NCBI GenBank assembly: GCA_014381825.1
Contig: JACNKX010000069.1
Coordinates: 1 to 64,000 of the forward strand
Direction of reading: 5' to 3'
Length of the DNA stretch: 64,000 nt
Origin: Planctomycetota bacterium
Lineage (GTDB): Bacteria; Planctomycetota; Planctomycetia; Pirellulales; Pirellulaceae
Of the stretch, positions 8,576 through 17,309 are shown in pieces (position 1 is the stretch's first letter; the number at the start of each line of letters is the position of its first letter). A program made the position numbers and the translations under genes. The notes beneath the pieces are model-generated. The model had not been told where the DNA came from. It saw nothing but the letters and a program-made list of their open reading frames with translations, and made no database searches.

Positions 8576-10370
8576 CCTCTGGCGAATCGATTTGCTTGTA
8601 ACGCGTTTTCACTTGTTGAAGAACTGCTTCGACTTGCTGATCATAGAGCATTGCGTCTGGGTGCTTTCCTTCGAGTCTCGCTTTCGCGGCACGCCGCTTC
8701 AGTTGATCGACTCGCTGCAAGTCAGGGTCGCGATCAAACAGTAGCTTCTGAACTTCTCTTTCGACTACTTCGGCCTCCGCAAAACGGCCTTCGCCACGAA
8801 GGATCGCTGCTTGAGAATTCAGTTGATCGACCTTTTGTCGAACGCGTTTCTCGTTCTCACGTAAGCGTTGGTCCGCAAGCCGCATGGCGATTTCTTCCAC
8901 AACTCTAAGAGACAGAATAGAGGCATCGTGATCAAGTGATTTTGCTGTCTGTAGCTTCCCCAATCGGCGTTGTTCGTTAGCCTGCTCACTCACCGCGTTT
9001 ACTTGCTCACGAATATCTGACTCACGTAAGAGTGAATCCGCTAGATCGTTGAACTCGACTGCGGTGGCCTGCTGCGCGGAAGTTCCGTGGAGCAACAAGT
9101 CCATCGCGATTTCGCGTACCCGAATTGATTCTTTCTTCAGCCAGGCAGAGTCTGTTTCGTCTCGCTCGTAGCGAAAAATGGGCCCCCGATGGTCCGCTGA
9201 AGTCTCCGGTGGGTCGTCACCTGTCGCGAATGACAGAACCATTTGCGACTTCGACTGCCAAAGAGTGCCGGTGATACTCGTGCCTCCCTGAGTCATAGTG
9301 ATTCCCAATGGGTCGGTCTCTGCGTCCAGCACATAGCTCCACCGTTCAACCGAAAGGCCTTGTGGGCCAACAAATGAGACATGGCCTGCATCGAAGATAG
9401 CGGATTGATACCGATGAGCCGCTGTTAACGTCTTCGGTCCATCCGTGACCTCTTTCGCTTGGCGCTCCTGATCCGGCGCGAATGGATCGTCCGATGATGT
9501 TGACTCACGCTCGATGGTTACGCCATTGATGGTCGCAGAACGGAGAATCCATTTGCCGGAAACCGCGAGATGAAGTTGATCGAGTTGATCCGTGTCCTCG
9601 TCGATTGACTCGACTTTCGCACTGACGGCTTTCAGTAACTCCCGAAATCTTTCAACTTTCAGTTTCGCGAGCTTGAGCTGCTCTTCGCTCGAACCGTCCG
9701 CAGATTCCAGATCGTTGTGCTCGATGCTTGCAGTGAGGAGTTGCTGCAGCACTTCGTCTCGTTCGGCGGACAAAAGTGTTTTGACTTCCGATCCAACGTC
9801 GCGATGCGACTCGACGATAAACTGTTCGTACGCCTCCCGGACAGCGTAGACGATCCGTTTCATCTCAGGTTGGACAGTAACATCACCTGCGAGCCCCAGT
9901 TCAAGAGCATAATCTCCCTTTGGCAGAATGATTAAATTGTCGCGAATCCAAGCTGTGATGTCATCGCCGTCTTGTAGCAGTTGCAGTTCGCTCAATCGCT
10001 CTTTCTCGATCGCCGCAGATAACACGACGTTGCTCGTCAGGAGTCGCTTATGCAACTCAAGTTGTGGCGGCTCGTTCGGATTCGTCTCGACGCGAGTCGA
10101 CACGTATACGTTGTCGACCGACGCTGGAGCCTCTTCCGGTGGGTTCGACATAAGGCCATCTTTCGCCGTCACATCCAGACCACTCGTGGGCATGAGGTTT
10201 GTACCCCATTTCAAGCTTGGATTCAGCAAGTCCTCGACACGGCGGTCAATGATCTGATCTTCGATGCCGTTCCGCATAGCGATGGTCTTGCGGGCCTGTT
10301 CGAGCTGATCTGCGAGGCGGGCAATTTCTGCCTCTTGTAGTTTCTGGCGACTGCGAAAGGAACTCGCCAC
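8556..10370 (-). CDS. Coiled-coil protein with Wzz-like and TIGR03067-like segments (probable C-terminal part of a split protein)
   Basis: A 604-residue frame opening at GTG 10370 with no signal peptide. It begins with a coiled coil (about 8-35). A segment near 105-200 (LLTSNVVLSAAIEKERLSEL ... VYAVREAYEQFIVESHRD) resembles the chain-length-determinant (Wzz/BY-kinase) domain of planctomycete proteins. A region near 270-395 opening GKWILRSATINGVTIERE resembles the planctomycete TIGR03067 domain. The last 130 residues are charged coiled coil. Its start lies inside the 3' end of the gene at 10223-11122 in another frame. A -1 shift there, for example at the A4 run 10379-10382 (T4 in the transcript), would fuse the two into a secreted protein of about 855 residues. 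It ends inside the convergent glnE. Role unknown; context suggests an output of the sigma/kinase operon. Confidence 0.75.
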   Translation of the reverse strand: MASSFRSRQKLQEAEIARLADQLEQARKTIAMRNGIEDQIIDRRVEDLLNPSLKWGTNLMPTSGLDVTAKDGLMSNPPEEAPASVDNVYVSTRVETNPNEPPQLELHKRLLTSNVVLSAAIEKERLSELQLLQDGDDITAWIRDNLIILPKGDYALELGLAGDVTVQPEMKRIVYAVREAYEQFIVESHRDVGSEVKTLLSAERDEVLQQLLTASIEHNDLESADGSSEEQLKLAKLKVERFRELLKAVSAKVESIDEDTDQLDQLHLAVSGKWILRSATINGVTIERESTSSDDPFAPDQERQAKEVTDGPKTLTAAHRYQSAIFDAGHVSFVGPQGLSVERWSYVLDAETDPLGITMTQGGTSITGTLWQSKSQMVLSFATGDDPPETSADHRGPIFRYERDETDSAWLKKESIRVREIAMDLLLHGTSAQQATAVEFNDLADSLLRESDIREQVNAVSEQANEQRRLGKLQTAKSLDHDASILSLRVVEEIAMRLADQRLRENEKRVRQKVDQLNSQAAILRGEGRFAEAEVVEREVQKLLFDRDPDLQRVDQLKRRAAKARLEGKHPDAMLYDQQVEAVLQQVKTRYKQIDSPEVNSARR

Positions 10371-11122
10371 GCTGCTGGAAAATCTTCCGTAGACACAACT
10401 AGTCCCTTCGCTTCAAGCCACGCAAGCAATTCGGCATAATGTTGGTGGGTGTAGAACGAAATCAGGTTTTTCGGAAACAGGATTTCCGCACCTGATGCGG
10501 GTAACCGATCGAGCAGTTTCTTTGATACAGACGCATCCTTCAACGCCTCGCGCATTTCGGCTTCGATCTCGTTTGCTAATGCGACTTTCGACCAATCAGG
10601 TTTGATGCACATGAGTTGTGCTTGAAACGGTGGTGGCAAGATCCCGCTGGCTAACTCCTTTGCCTCCTCAAGCGAAAAGTGTCCGGAGATGACGGCTTTA
10701 CGCGAGATCACGCCTTTGATCGTCGGCGCGCTAATGACTTCTCCGTTAACGACCACAGCCAGCCGTTTCCCCGTGTGCTCCGTCGTCAGCGCTGCCAGTT
10801 TTCTTGCGCCGGTTGCTGTGAATTCAACCTCAATGGCCGGCTGACCGGTGCTATCAGGTACGACTTGAGCTGACACGACACCTTCGTTCGACAGGTCAGA
10901 GGTCGTGCGTAGATAGATTTTCTCGTCGCTATCAACGATTGTTGTCTCGACGTACCCTTCGGCTGGTTCATTCTGTGCACGGCGGAACTCGAGTGTTGTT
11001 ATTCCAGATGGCGCATCGAAGGCTAGCTGTGCGGCGTCTGGATCCGACGAAGTTTGAGCCAATAATGGAAGAGGAATCGAAAGCAATATTAATATTACGG
11101 ATAGCGAAGTCGCGGACTTCAT
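10223..11122 (-). CDS. Secreted SecDF P1-head-domain protein (reading frame probably shifted at its end)
   Basis: A 299-residue frame with a clear signal peptide (MKSATSLSVILILLSIPLPLLAQ, cleavage after Ala-Gln). It contains a domain like the periplasmic P1 head of SecD near 80-170: VEFTATGARKLAALTTEHTG, LAVVVNGEVISAPTI, then ISGHFSLEEAKELASGI. No SecD membrane segments are present, so it is not the translocase itself. Its ATG overlaps the kinase stop as ATGA, which implies translational coupling. The last 50 residues, after about DFPAAW, are a poor Arg/Ser-rich read-through that coincides with the good coiled-coil frame of 8556-10370; the natural protein probably switches frame there. Either a mutation, an assembly error or programmed slippage would explain this. 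Confidence 0.75.
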   Translation of the reverse strand: MKSATSLSVILILLSIPLPLLAQTSSDPDAAQLAFDAPSGITTLEFRRAQNEPAEGYVETTIVDSDEKIYLRTTSDLSNEGVVSAQVVPDSTGQPAIEVEFTATGARKLAALTTEHTGKRLAVVVNGEVISAPTIKGVISRKAVISGHFSLEEAKELASGILPPPFQAQLMCIKPDWSKVALANEIEAEMREALKDASVSKKLLDRLPASGAEILFPKNLISFYTHQHYAELLAWLEAKGLVVSTEDFPAAWRVPFAVARNYKRQKLPASQISSNRPARPSLCGTASKIRSLTAVSRTC

Positions 11123-12540
11123 TGATTGGACTCCTTGTGATGGGGTTGGTCGCCCATGATTGCATCAGCTTTAATGTTCGATTGCGGAGAGGTCGGCATC
11201 TCGTCCCAATGCCGACCCACACGCCTTCTCAAATCGCCAACTTCGTTCCCGACCTCTCGTAGTTCGTTCTCCCCAGCATCCCAATCTGTCGCGGGATCAG
11301 AATTGTTCGTGTACGTCGTTGCCGTATTGACGTCGTCGCGATCATTTGATGCGACTTCGGGTTCAGGCTCGGCGGACCCAGAAATTGCATCGCCCGCGCG
11401 TCGGCTGGCATTCGATCCATGCTGAATAGCCATGACAAATCCGAGAAGAATAATGAGGCTGACGGCTATTGCGGCGAACGATTTGCGAGTTCCCTTAATT
11501 GATTGCCGCTGCTGTCTGGCGAGGCTGGCAGGCAGGGGCTGTACCTCCGGCTGCTGAGCATGAGCTAGACACTGCGCGAGGAGTACTTCGACTTCTGCTG
11601 CCGACGTGAATCGGTCGCTAGGAGATTTAGCATGAAGCCGCTCGATCAAACGGCACAACCAAGAAGGAATCTCTGGTACAAGCTCTCGAATGGGTCGAGG
11701 CTGAGAGTCGGTAATTCGTCGCAAGATGCCATAGCTCGTCTCGGCGCGAAACGGTGGTCGCCCCGTACACATCGCGTAGATAACGCTGCCAAGGCTGAAT
11801 AAATCGCTACGCTGGTCGATCGCATTGCCCCGCGCCTGCTCAGGCGACATGTAATGAGGCGTGCCGGGCACGTGGCCACTGTGCGTGAGGCTGGCATCAT
11901 CGCTTGCGCGGGCCAAACCAAAGTCGGTCAGTAGCGTTCGCTCGACTCCCTGCTCGAGAAGAATGTTCGACGGCTTCACGTCACGATGAACCAGGCCTTG
12001 CTCGTGCGCGGCCGCCAACCCCGATGCCGTTTGACGCGCGATTCGTAACACTTCGCAAACGTCGAGCGGCCCTTCGCGATCGATTCGCCCTTGCAGCGAC
12101 TCGCCGGGAACATATTGCATGACCAGGAACGGCAATTCGCTTTCTGACTCGACATTGTGAATTGCAACGACGTGCTCGTGGACAATTGCTGCGGCAGCTC
12201 GTGCTTCGCGGGCAAAGCGTTTTCGAGCTGCTCCGCTCCCAGCTAGGTGTGGCGCAAGCACCTTAATCGCGACGGGTCGATTCAATTCGGAATCGAATCC
12301 CTTGAAGACGACTCCCATTCCGCCAGCACCGATCAAACGTTCGATCTCGTAGCGTCCCAAGCGACCCAGCATCTCGGGATGCGATGGCGGGGCGAGAAGG
12401 TGGCTCGTCATCGAATCGGTCCACGCTGTGGACGACCGCTGAGTCGTCGGAGTACTCCACGATCGCTCGGCCTGCTCTAGTTCGATTTCGGCGTCAACTT
12501 CGTCCGACCGCAGCGCCTGCTTGGCATCCCATCCAGTCAC
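11119..12540 (-). CDS. Membrane-anchored planctomycete-type Ser/Thr protein kinase
   Basis: A Hanks-type kinase. Seen: glycine loop IGAGGMGVVFKG (70-81), ATP-anchoring Lys93 in VAIKVLAPHLA, catalytic HRDVKPSN (185-192), DFGLA (206-210), and the SGHVPGTPHYMSPEQARG activation region. One membrane helix spans about 354-373, with some 100 polar residues outside. This LGRLGRYEIERLIGAGGMG family usually carries an N-terminal HxxxCxxC zinc finger in the same chain. Here that finger sits in a separate overlapping frame (12494-12691) and the kinase frame opens at GTG 12540 inside it. A +1 shift near 12540-12550 would restore the usual architecture. It lies in an operon behind an ECF sigma factor, so regulation of that sigma by phosphorylation is the expected role (inference). 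Confidence 0.9.
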   Translation of the reverse strand: MTGWDAKQALRSDEVDAEIELEQAERSWSTPTTQRSSTAWTDSMTSHLLAPPSHPEMLGRLGRYEIERLIGAGGMGVVFKGFDSELNRPVAIKVLAPHLAGSGAARKRFAREARAAAAIVHEHVVAIHNVESESELPFLVMQYVPGESLQGRIDREGPLDVCEVLRIARQTASGLAAAHEQGLVHRDVKPSNILLEQGVERTLLTDFGLARASDDASLTHSGHVPGTPHYMSPEQARGNAIDQRSDLFSLGSVIYAMCTGRPPFRAETSYGILRRITDSQPRPIRELVPEIPSWLCRLIERLHAKSPSDRFTSAAEVEVLLAQCLAHAQQPEVQPLPASLARQQRQSIKGTRKSFAAIAVSLIILLGFVMAIQHGSNASRRAGDAISGSAEPEPEVASNDRDDVNTATTYTNNSDPATDWDAGENELREVGNEVGDLRRRVGRHWDEMPTSPQSNIKADAIMGDQPHHKESNQ

Positions 12541-12691
12541 ATTCGTCGGCCGCCAATTCAGCGATACGTAACTGGCACGTCGTACACGAATCCAGATGTT
12601 TCGCCGCGCTGCGAAATGCCTCGTCGCATTCTTCGCCCTGGAGCAGCGTTTTAATGCGATCGTCGCTGCAGGGGGACGTTGCGTTGTTCAT
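12494..12691 (-). CDS. Short zinc-finger (ZAS-like) protein, likely N-terminal part of the kinase
   Basis: A 65-residue frame with HLDSCTTCQLRIAELA, i.e. the His-x3-Cys-x2-Cys zinc-binding motif of anti-sigma factors and of the N-termini of planctomycete Ser/Thr kinases. Its ATG overlaps the stop of the sigma factor as ATGA, which is strong evidence that it is translated. The frame ends after LAADECDWMGCQ... while the kinase frame continues with GWDAKQALRSDE, so the two look like one protein interrupted by a one-base shift in the linker. If the split is real, a free zinc finger would be made and could bind the sigma factor independently of the kinase. Confidence 0.75.
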   Translation of the reverse strand: MNNATSPCSDDRIKTLLQGEECDEAFRSAAKHLDSCTTCQLRIAELAADECDWMGCQAGAAVGRS

Positions 12692-13287
12692 TCGTCACGC
12701 GCCTCCAACTGTTTCACTAGATCCCGTAGTCGCGTCATAATTCGACTGCGTGCGATGTAGATGCTCCCCGCGCTCATCCCAAGTTCCCTGGCCACTTCTG
12801 CGATCGACCGATCTTCCATTGTCGTTTGCCAAAAGGCTTCCCACGTGTTGGGCGCGACGGACTCACGCACGCGGCGCGATGCCCAGCGGAACGATTCTCG
12901 CCGATACTCAACTTCAAACTCCTGCGATACGCCATCTGGAGCCGCCAATTCTGCCAGTGCGTTTGCGGCGTCGCTTCCGCCGGGACTGAGAGCGCGGTGC
13001 TTCGGTCGAGTCAGAAAGTTGATTGCTGTATTGCGAGCAATGCACAAGAGCCACGCGCGAAATCGTCCGCGATCTGGCCTCCGCAACCATTGTTCCACCG
13101 AGTGGGACACCGTCGTGAGTACTTCCTGGACAAGGTCGTCCGCGTCGTTCGGTTGCAATCCCTTCCGCCGAGCCAGTCGATACACCAGCGGCCCATAGAC
13201 TGCAACGACTTCGTCCCACGCCACGATGTCGGCCGCATCCGGCAGACGCAGTATCAAGCTGGCTCGTGTTTCCGGGGAACTAGTCAT
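12688..13287 (-). CDS. ECF-family RNA polymerase sigma factor (kinase-associated planctomycete group)
   Basis: Two sigma domains are visible: region 2 around DEVVAVYGPLVYRLARRKGL...DADDLVQEVL, ending in FRAWLLCIARNTAINFL, and region 4 around SIAEVARELGMSAGSIYIARSRIMTRLRDL, a helix-turn-helix. The start is set at ATG 13287 (MTSSPETRASLILRLPDA), which fits the usual N-terminus; an upstream in-frame start at 13359 adds 24 low-quality residues. About 199 residues, normal for ECF factors. It overlaps the next frame by ATGA, so sigma, zinc finger and kinase are translationally coupled. Sigma factors placed directly ahead of zinc-finger kinases are a known planctomycete arrangement; target genes cannot be inferred here. 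Confidence 0.93.
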   Translation of the reverse strand: MTSSPETRASLILRLPDAADIVAWDEVVAVYGPLVYRLARRKGLQPNDADDLVQEVLTTVSHSVEQWLRRPDRGRFRAWLLCIARNTAINFLTRPKHRALSPGGSDAANALAELAAPDGVSQEFEVEYRRESFRWASRRVRESVAPNTWEAFWQTTMEDRSIAEVARELGMSAGSIYIARSRIMTRLRDLVKQLEARDE

Positions 13288-13460
13288 CACGGCGGAAGGT
13301 CTCGCGGTCGCTTGAATAAAAGCTGGCCAGCTGGACGAAATGCTGGATTTCGACCGCAAGGCAAGCTGACCAACTACCTATTAGACACGAGACGCAGCAG
13401 ATTCTTTCAAGGGTGCCCAGAAAAAAATCGCCGTTGCGAGAGCTGCCGCAATTGAAATGC

Positions 13461-14423
13461 CTACATTGGAGCGTCGATTGCTTGCTTTCGTTTCGATTCC
13501 AGCGCCGTGATCGCGAGCGATAAGTCGGGATACTCGAACGAGAATCCCTCGCGGAGCAGCCGCGCGGGAACGACTCGGCGACTTTTAATGATCAGCTCGG
13601 TTTCCGTCCGCAACAAAAACGCGCCGATCTCCAACATCCAGCGGGTCGAAGGCAGGCCAAGCGGCAACCCGACGGTTTGCCGAAATCGCTGCATCGCGTC
13701 GGCGTTCGTGATGGGAGTTGGCGCGGAAATGTTGTAAGGGCCCGCTGCGGACGGTTGCTCGATCAGCCACTGCACGGATCGGCAGAAGTCATCCGCGTGA
13801 ATCCACGATAGGAACTGCTTGCCATCGTCCATGCGACCGCCCAGGCCAAAAGTCGCCAGCCGACGAAGTACTTCGTAGACCGTGCCGGGAACGGCGTCCA
13901 GAACCATCGCAGTTCGTAGCACTAGCTTTCGCGTGTTGGGACATTCGGCTCGTGCAAATTCGTCTTCCCACTTTCTCGCTACTTCGATCGAGAATTCGTC
14001 GTTCGCTTCTCGGGTCGCCGCGATCTCGCCGTTTTCCCCGTGCGGATCTCCATACGTATGTTTGTAGATGGTTGCGGTACTTGAATTGAGCCAAGCCTCA
14101 GGAGGCATCACACACTCGGCGACGGCCCGTCCCAGAACACGTGTCGCACGCACTCGCGAGTTCAGAATCTTGCGACGATTACGTGCGTGATATCGGCAGT
14201 CCACCGAACGCCCTGCCAGGTTGATCAACGCGACGGCACCTTCCAGTTCGTCGATCCAACCCGCAATTGTTTCTCCATCCCAGAGAATGCACCTCGCGCA
14301 AGGAGTCAGCGCCGCTTGGCGACTCAGCACGACGATGTCGTAACCGTTTTCCGACAGCCAGTTCGCTAGGACGCGACCCAGAAATCCAGATCCGCCAGCG
14401 AGAACAATCTTTCCTCGCGACAT
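13461..14423 (-). CDS. TIGR01777-family SDR (NAD-dependent epimerase-like) protein
   Basis: An extended short-chain dehydrogenase with the nucleotide-binding GGSGFLGRVLANWL at the N-terminus and the family hallmarks INLAGRSVDCRY, LNSSTATIYKHTYGD and the C-terminal RRVVPARLLREGFSFEYPDL (compare V.P..L...GF.F..P in YfcH). Bacterial members are of unknown substrate; some are linked to septum placement or stress. The start is ATG 14423 (MSRGKIVLAGGSG); a frame opening at 14594 would add 57 residues before the Rossmann fold. About 320 residues, typical. It is transcribed away from 14616-15950 and lies upstream of, but not obviously in an operon with, the sigma factor. Confidence 0.9.
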   Translation of the reverse strand: MSRGKIVLAGGSGFLGRVLANWLSENGYDIVVLSRQAALTPCARCILWDGETIAGWIDELEGAVALINLAGRSVDCRYHARNRRKILNSRVRATRVLGRAVAECVMPPEAWLNSSTATIYKHTYGDPHGENGEIAATREANDEFSIEVARKWEDEFARAECPNTRKLVLRTAMVLDAVPGTVYEVLRRLATFGLGGRMDDGKQFLSWIHADDFCRSVQWLIEQPSAAGPYNISAPTPITNADAMQRFRQTVGLPLGLPSTRWMLEIGAFLLRTETELIIKSRRVVPARLLREGFSFEYPDLSLAITALESKRKQAIDAPM

Positions 14424-14615
14424 GTCGAATACCTCGTGCTGACTTGTTCTTCTCTTTCGATCGGGGACCAGTCGCGAATTCAATGCGGCTTGAACTCCAC
14501 CAATAACATCGAAACCGCTAGAACTCAGCCCGATTAACGAACCCACTGGCTGTGAATTGATTCGCGGCATTGATAAAATATTGCGACGTGGCACACCTTC
14601 ACCAGGAGATATCCG

Positions 14616-15950
14616 ATGTCCGCTCGTATGATTGTCTTGTCTTTAATGCTCGGGTCCATCGGAGTCGTTCCCGATGTGAGCGGCCAAACGCGCGAAGAGA
14701 AAGTTCGTGAAGATCGCCGAAAAGTCGAGGCGGAGGGATTTTGGATCTACAACAATTTGCCTCTTGCGTTCGATACTGCGAAAAAGAACGGCAAGCCAAT
14801 ATTGGTAGTCCTGCGATGCATTCCGTGCGAGGAGTGTGTGAAGTTGGACGATGAATTGGTCGAGCAAGATCCTGTCATTCGACCGTTGTTGGACAAGTTC
14901 GTGTGTGCCAGGGTTGTTTCGACCAACGGGCTCGACTTGTCGCTGTTTCAGTTCGATACGGATCAATCGTTCGCCGTGTTTTTTCTGAACGCAGACAAGA
15001 CGATCTACGGCCGCTTCGGAACTCGGTCGCATCGTACTGAATGGTTCGGCGACGTTTCGCTCAAGGGATTAGCGTCGTCAATGCAAGGCGCGTTGCAGCT
15101 TCATGCGGGCTATCCCGACAACGCTTCGTCGTTGTCAGCGAAACGCGGTCCGAAACCAGACGTCGCGTCGCCCGAGCTGTACCCGTCACTAAAAGACAAA
15201 TTTACGGACTCGCTCAATTACCAGGGAAACGTCGTCAAGAGCTGCATCCATTGCCATCAGATCGGCGACGCTCAACGCGACGCGTATCGAGTAGCAGGAA
15301 AACCGCTGCCCGAATCGTTGCTATTCCCGTATCCGCATCCGAAGGCCCTTGGGTTGATACTCGATCCAGATCAACGCGCAACGGTAAAGGACGTCGAGTC
15401 CGGCACACCTGCGGCGCAAGCAGGATTCAAAGCGGGCGATACGATCGAATCCATTAATCGGCAGCCGCTGTTATCGATCGCCGATGTCCAATGGGCTTTG
15501 CATCAGACGCCGGCTAGCGGCGCGCAACTCATCGCCAGTGTTTCCCGCGATGGTCAAGCAAAGGAAATCAAGTTGTCGCTAGGTGAGGGCTGGCGACAGG
15601 CGGACGATATATCGTGGCGGGTCTCATCTTGGGGCCTTCGCCGCATGACGACGGGCGGCATTCTGCTGGAGCCAGCCACACCGGAACAACGACAAGCCGC
15701 AGGCGTCGCAGAGGGCGAGATGGCGTTACACGCCAAACACGTGGGGCAGTATGGTGCACATGCCGCGGCGAAACGGGCTGGCGTTAAAAATGGAGACATT
15801 TTGATCGCATTCGACGGCCGAAACGACTTAATTCGCGAAGCAGACATTTTCCGGCACGGCATGCAGGACTTGAAGCCCGGCCAGCGCGTCCCCATCACCA
15901 TCTCGCGTGCCGGGAAGCGGATCCAACTTCAACTGCCCATGCAGAAGTAA
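14616..15950 (+). CDS. Exported thioredoxin-fold protein with a heme-type CxxCH and two PDZ domains
   Basis: A 444-residue protein with a short N-terminal hydrophobic signal (MIVLSLMLGSIGVVPDVSG). Residues about 45-150 form a thioredoxin-like domain (AFDTAKKNGKPILVVLRCIPCEEC). The usual redox CxxC is replaced by the CIPCEEC triple, so the redox pair is CxxC or CxxCxxC. A CIHCHQIGD motif near 207 matches covalent heme attachment (CxxCH). Two PDZ domains follow, near 240-310 (VKDVESGTPAAQAGFKAGDTI) and 350-440 (AKRAGVKNGDILIAFDGRND). It would act outside the cytoplasmic membrane. The combination is unusual; a role in redox sensing or copper/heme handling is speculation. It stands alone, its end 8 bases from the convergent LarA-like gene. 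Confidence 0.85.
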   Translation: MSARMIVLSLMLGSIGVVPDVSGQTREEKVREDRRKVEAEGFWIYNNLPLAFDTAKKNGKPILVVLRCIPCEECVKLDDELVEQDPVIRPLLDKFVCARVVSTNGLDLSLFQFDTDQSFAVFFLNADKTIYGRFGTRSHRTEWFGDVSLKGLASSMQGALQLHAGYPDNASSLSAKRGPKPDVASPELYPSLKDKFTDSLNYQGNVVKSCIHCHQIGDAQRDAYRVAGKPLPESLLFPYPHPKALGLILDPDQRATVKDVESGTPAAQAGFKAGDTIESINRQPLLSIADVQWALHQTPASGAQLIASVSRDGQAKEIKLSLGEGWRQADDISWRVSSWGLRRMTTGGILLEPATPEQRQAAGVAEGEMALHAKHVGQYGAHAAAKRAGVKNGDILIAFDGRNDLIREADIFRHGMQDLKPGQRVPITISRAGKRIQLQLPMQK

Positions 15951-15957
15951 CCGAGCG

Positions 15958-17232
15958 CTACGATCTCAAACTAGCTACACCTGGCAAGACGCCCGCTTCG
16001 TCCAGCGGTAATGGGCGAAGTTCACTGACAATTTCTACGTCGTCTCGTGATTGAGCCTCTTCGAAGTAGGCAGCAGAGCATTCGACCTCGGCGACGTCTA
16101 GCGTGTCGTGGATCCACATCAGTTTGGCGTCGGCGGGTTCGGTCAACCCGATGATTGGCAGTGAAACGTCAAGGACTTCGCGGTCGGAGGGATAATGGAT
16201 TGGAATCATCGCGCCGGTCGCGTGCCCTCCCGTCAGGCAGTTCGTGCGAGTCACATTGATATCCATGGCGTCGATGGCACGGGTCAAAGCAAACTCGGCG
16301 AGTCCGATGCCTGTCGCATTGCCATGCGTCTCTTTCGTGAGGCCGCGAATGATGATGTTTCGGATCTTCGGCCATTCGTCTTCTTTTGCCATGTGATCGA
16401 GATACTTGCGTCCAACTACGTTTGTATCCATTCCCGTACCGCTAATGTTCTTTCCGATCTCGTCGATAAGAAGCAGGTCCGCTGTCTTGAACGGCAAGCT
16501 CGGTAGCCACTTCTTCGCGAGTACAAGAAGCTCCTTCTCGCGATCTTCAAACTCGTGAGGTGCGACGGCTTTGATCTTGGCGGTTTCGTCGTACCCGTTC
16601 TCGACAATGGCGACACCAGCCACGACGCGACACTTCGCAAGCACTTCGCGCGCCACGCTACGAACGATCTGACCGAAGCTATGGTCCTTGATTGCACGAT
16701 GATAGATCCTTGCACCGGCGTGTTTGCCGAGTCCGATCAACATCATCTTCATCAAGCCGCTTTCGATGTCTCCGTAAAATCCGGTGTGCGGTTTGACTCG
16801 CCCGCAAACGACGACATGGTCCGCGTCGAAGGCGTGCTTGTCGAAGTGAACATCAAAGCCTTCCGCCGCCTGACAAACAACGACGGTATCCATACTGGCT
16901 CGAATCGGACAGCCGCAAAACTCTTCGGTGATGCCGTAACCTTCGACAATTCCTCGTTGGCCTTCCGCCGTTCCACCACCATGGCTGCCCATCGCCGGAA
17001 CGATGAATGGTTCGGCTCCGAGTCCCTTGAAATGTGCGGCGATAGCTTTGATTACGAGGTGAATGTTGGCGATGCCACGACTGCCCGCAGTAATCGCGAC
17101 GGACTGGCCCGGCTTGACTTGATCGTGAAGTGAAAGACTGCCCAATTGCGCAGCCACTTCGGCACGAATGTCCGTGACCTGCGGACGCTCGAAGGTTTGA
17201 CGAACGCGAAAGATTTGCGGATAGTCGGACAT
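15958..17232 (-). CDS. LarA-like (DUF2088, lactate racemase domain) protein
   Basis: A 424-residue cytoplasmic protein of the lactate-racemase-like family. Seen: PAMGSHGGGTAEGQRGIVEGYGI, where LarA carries its catalytic His loop, and CGRVKPHTGFYGDIESGLMKMMLIGLGKHAGARIYHRAI, a region rich in potential nickel and substrate ligands. LarA itself uses a nickel-pincer nucleotide made by LarB, LarC and LarE; none of those is in the window. Many homologues are epimerases or racemases of other 2-hydroxyacids, so the substrate is open. The start is ATG 17232 rather than GTG 17244. It converges on the thioredoxin-PDZ gene with a 7-base gap. Confidence 0.8.
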   Translation of the reverse strand: MSDYPQIFRVRQTFERPQVTDIRAEVAAQLGSLSLHDQVKPGQSVAITAGSRGIANIHLVIKAIAAHFKGLGAEPFIVPAMGSHGGGTAEGQRGIVEGYGITEEFCGCPIRASMDTVVVCQAAEGFDVHFDKHAFDADHVVVCGRVKPHTGFYGDIESGLMKMMLIGLGKHAGARIYHRAIKDHSFGQIVRSVAREVLAKCRVVAGVAIVENGYDETAKIKAVAPHEFEDREKELLVLAKKWLPSLPFKTADLLLIDEIGKNISGTGMDTNVVGRKYLDHMAKEDEWPKIRNIIIRGLTKETHGNATGIGLAEFALTRAIDAMDINVTRTNCLTGGHATGAMIPIHYPSDREVLDVSLPIIGLTEPADAKLMWIHDTLDVAEVECSAAYFEEAQSRDDVEIVSELRPLPLDEAGVLPGVASLRS

Positions 17233-17309
17233 TGCGGGGGGCACTCCAGGGCGGTTCGTTTGCTGAGCGAGACACCTTTATAGCACAGCAGCCGGGGCTG
17301 CTTCTACGG

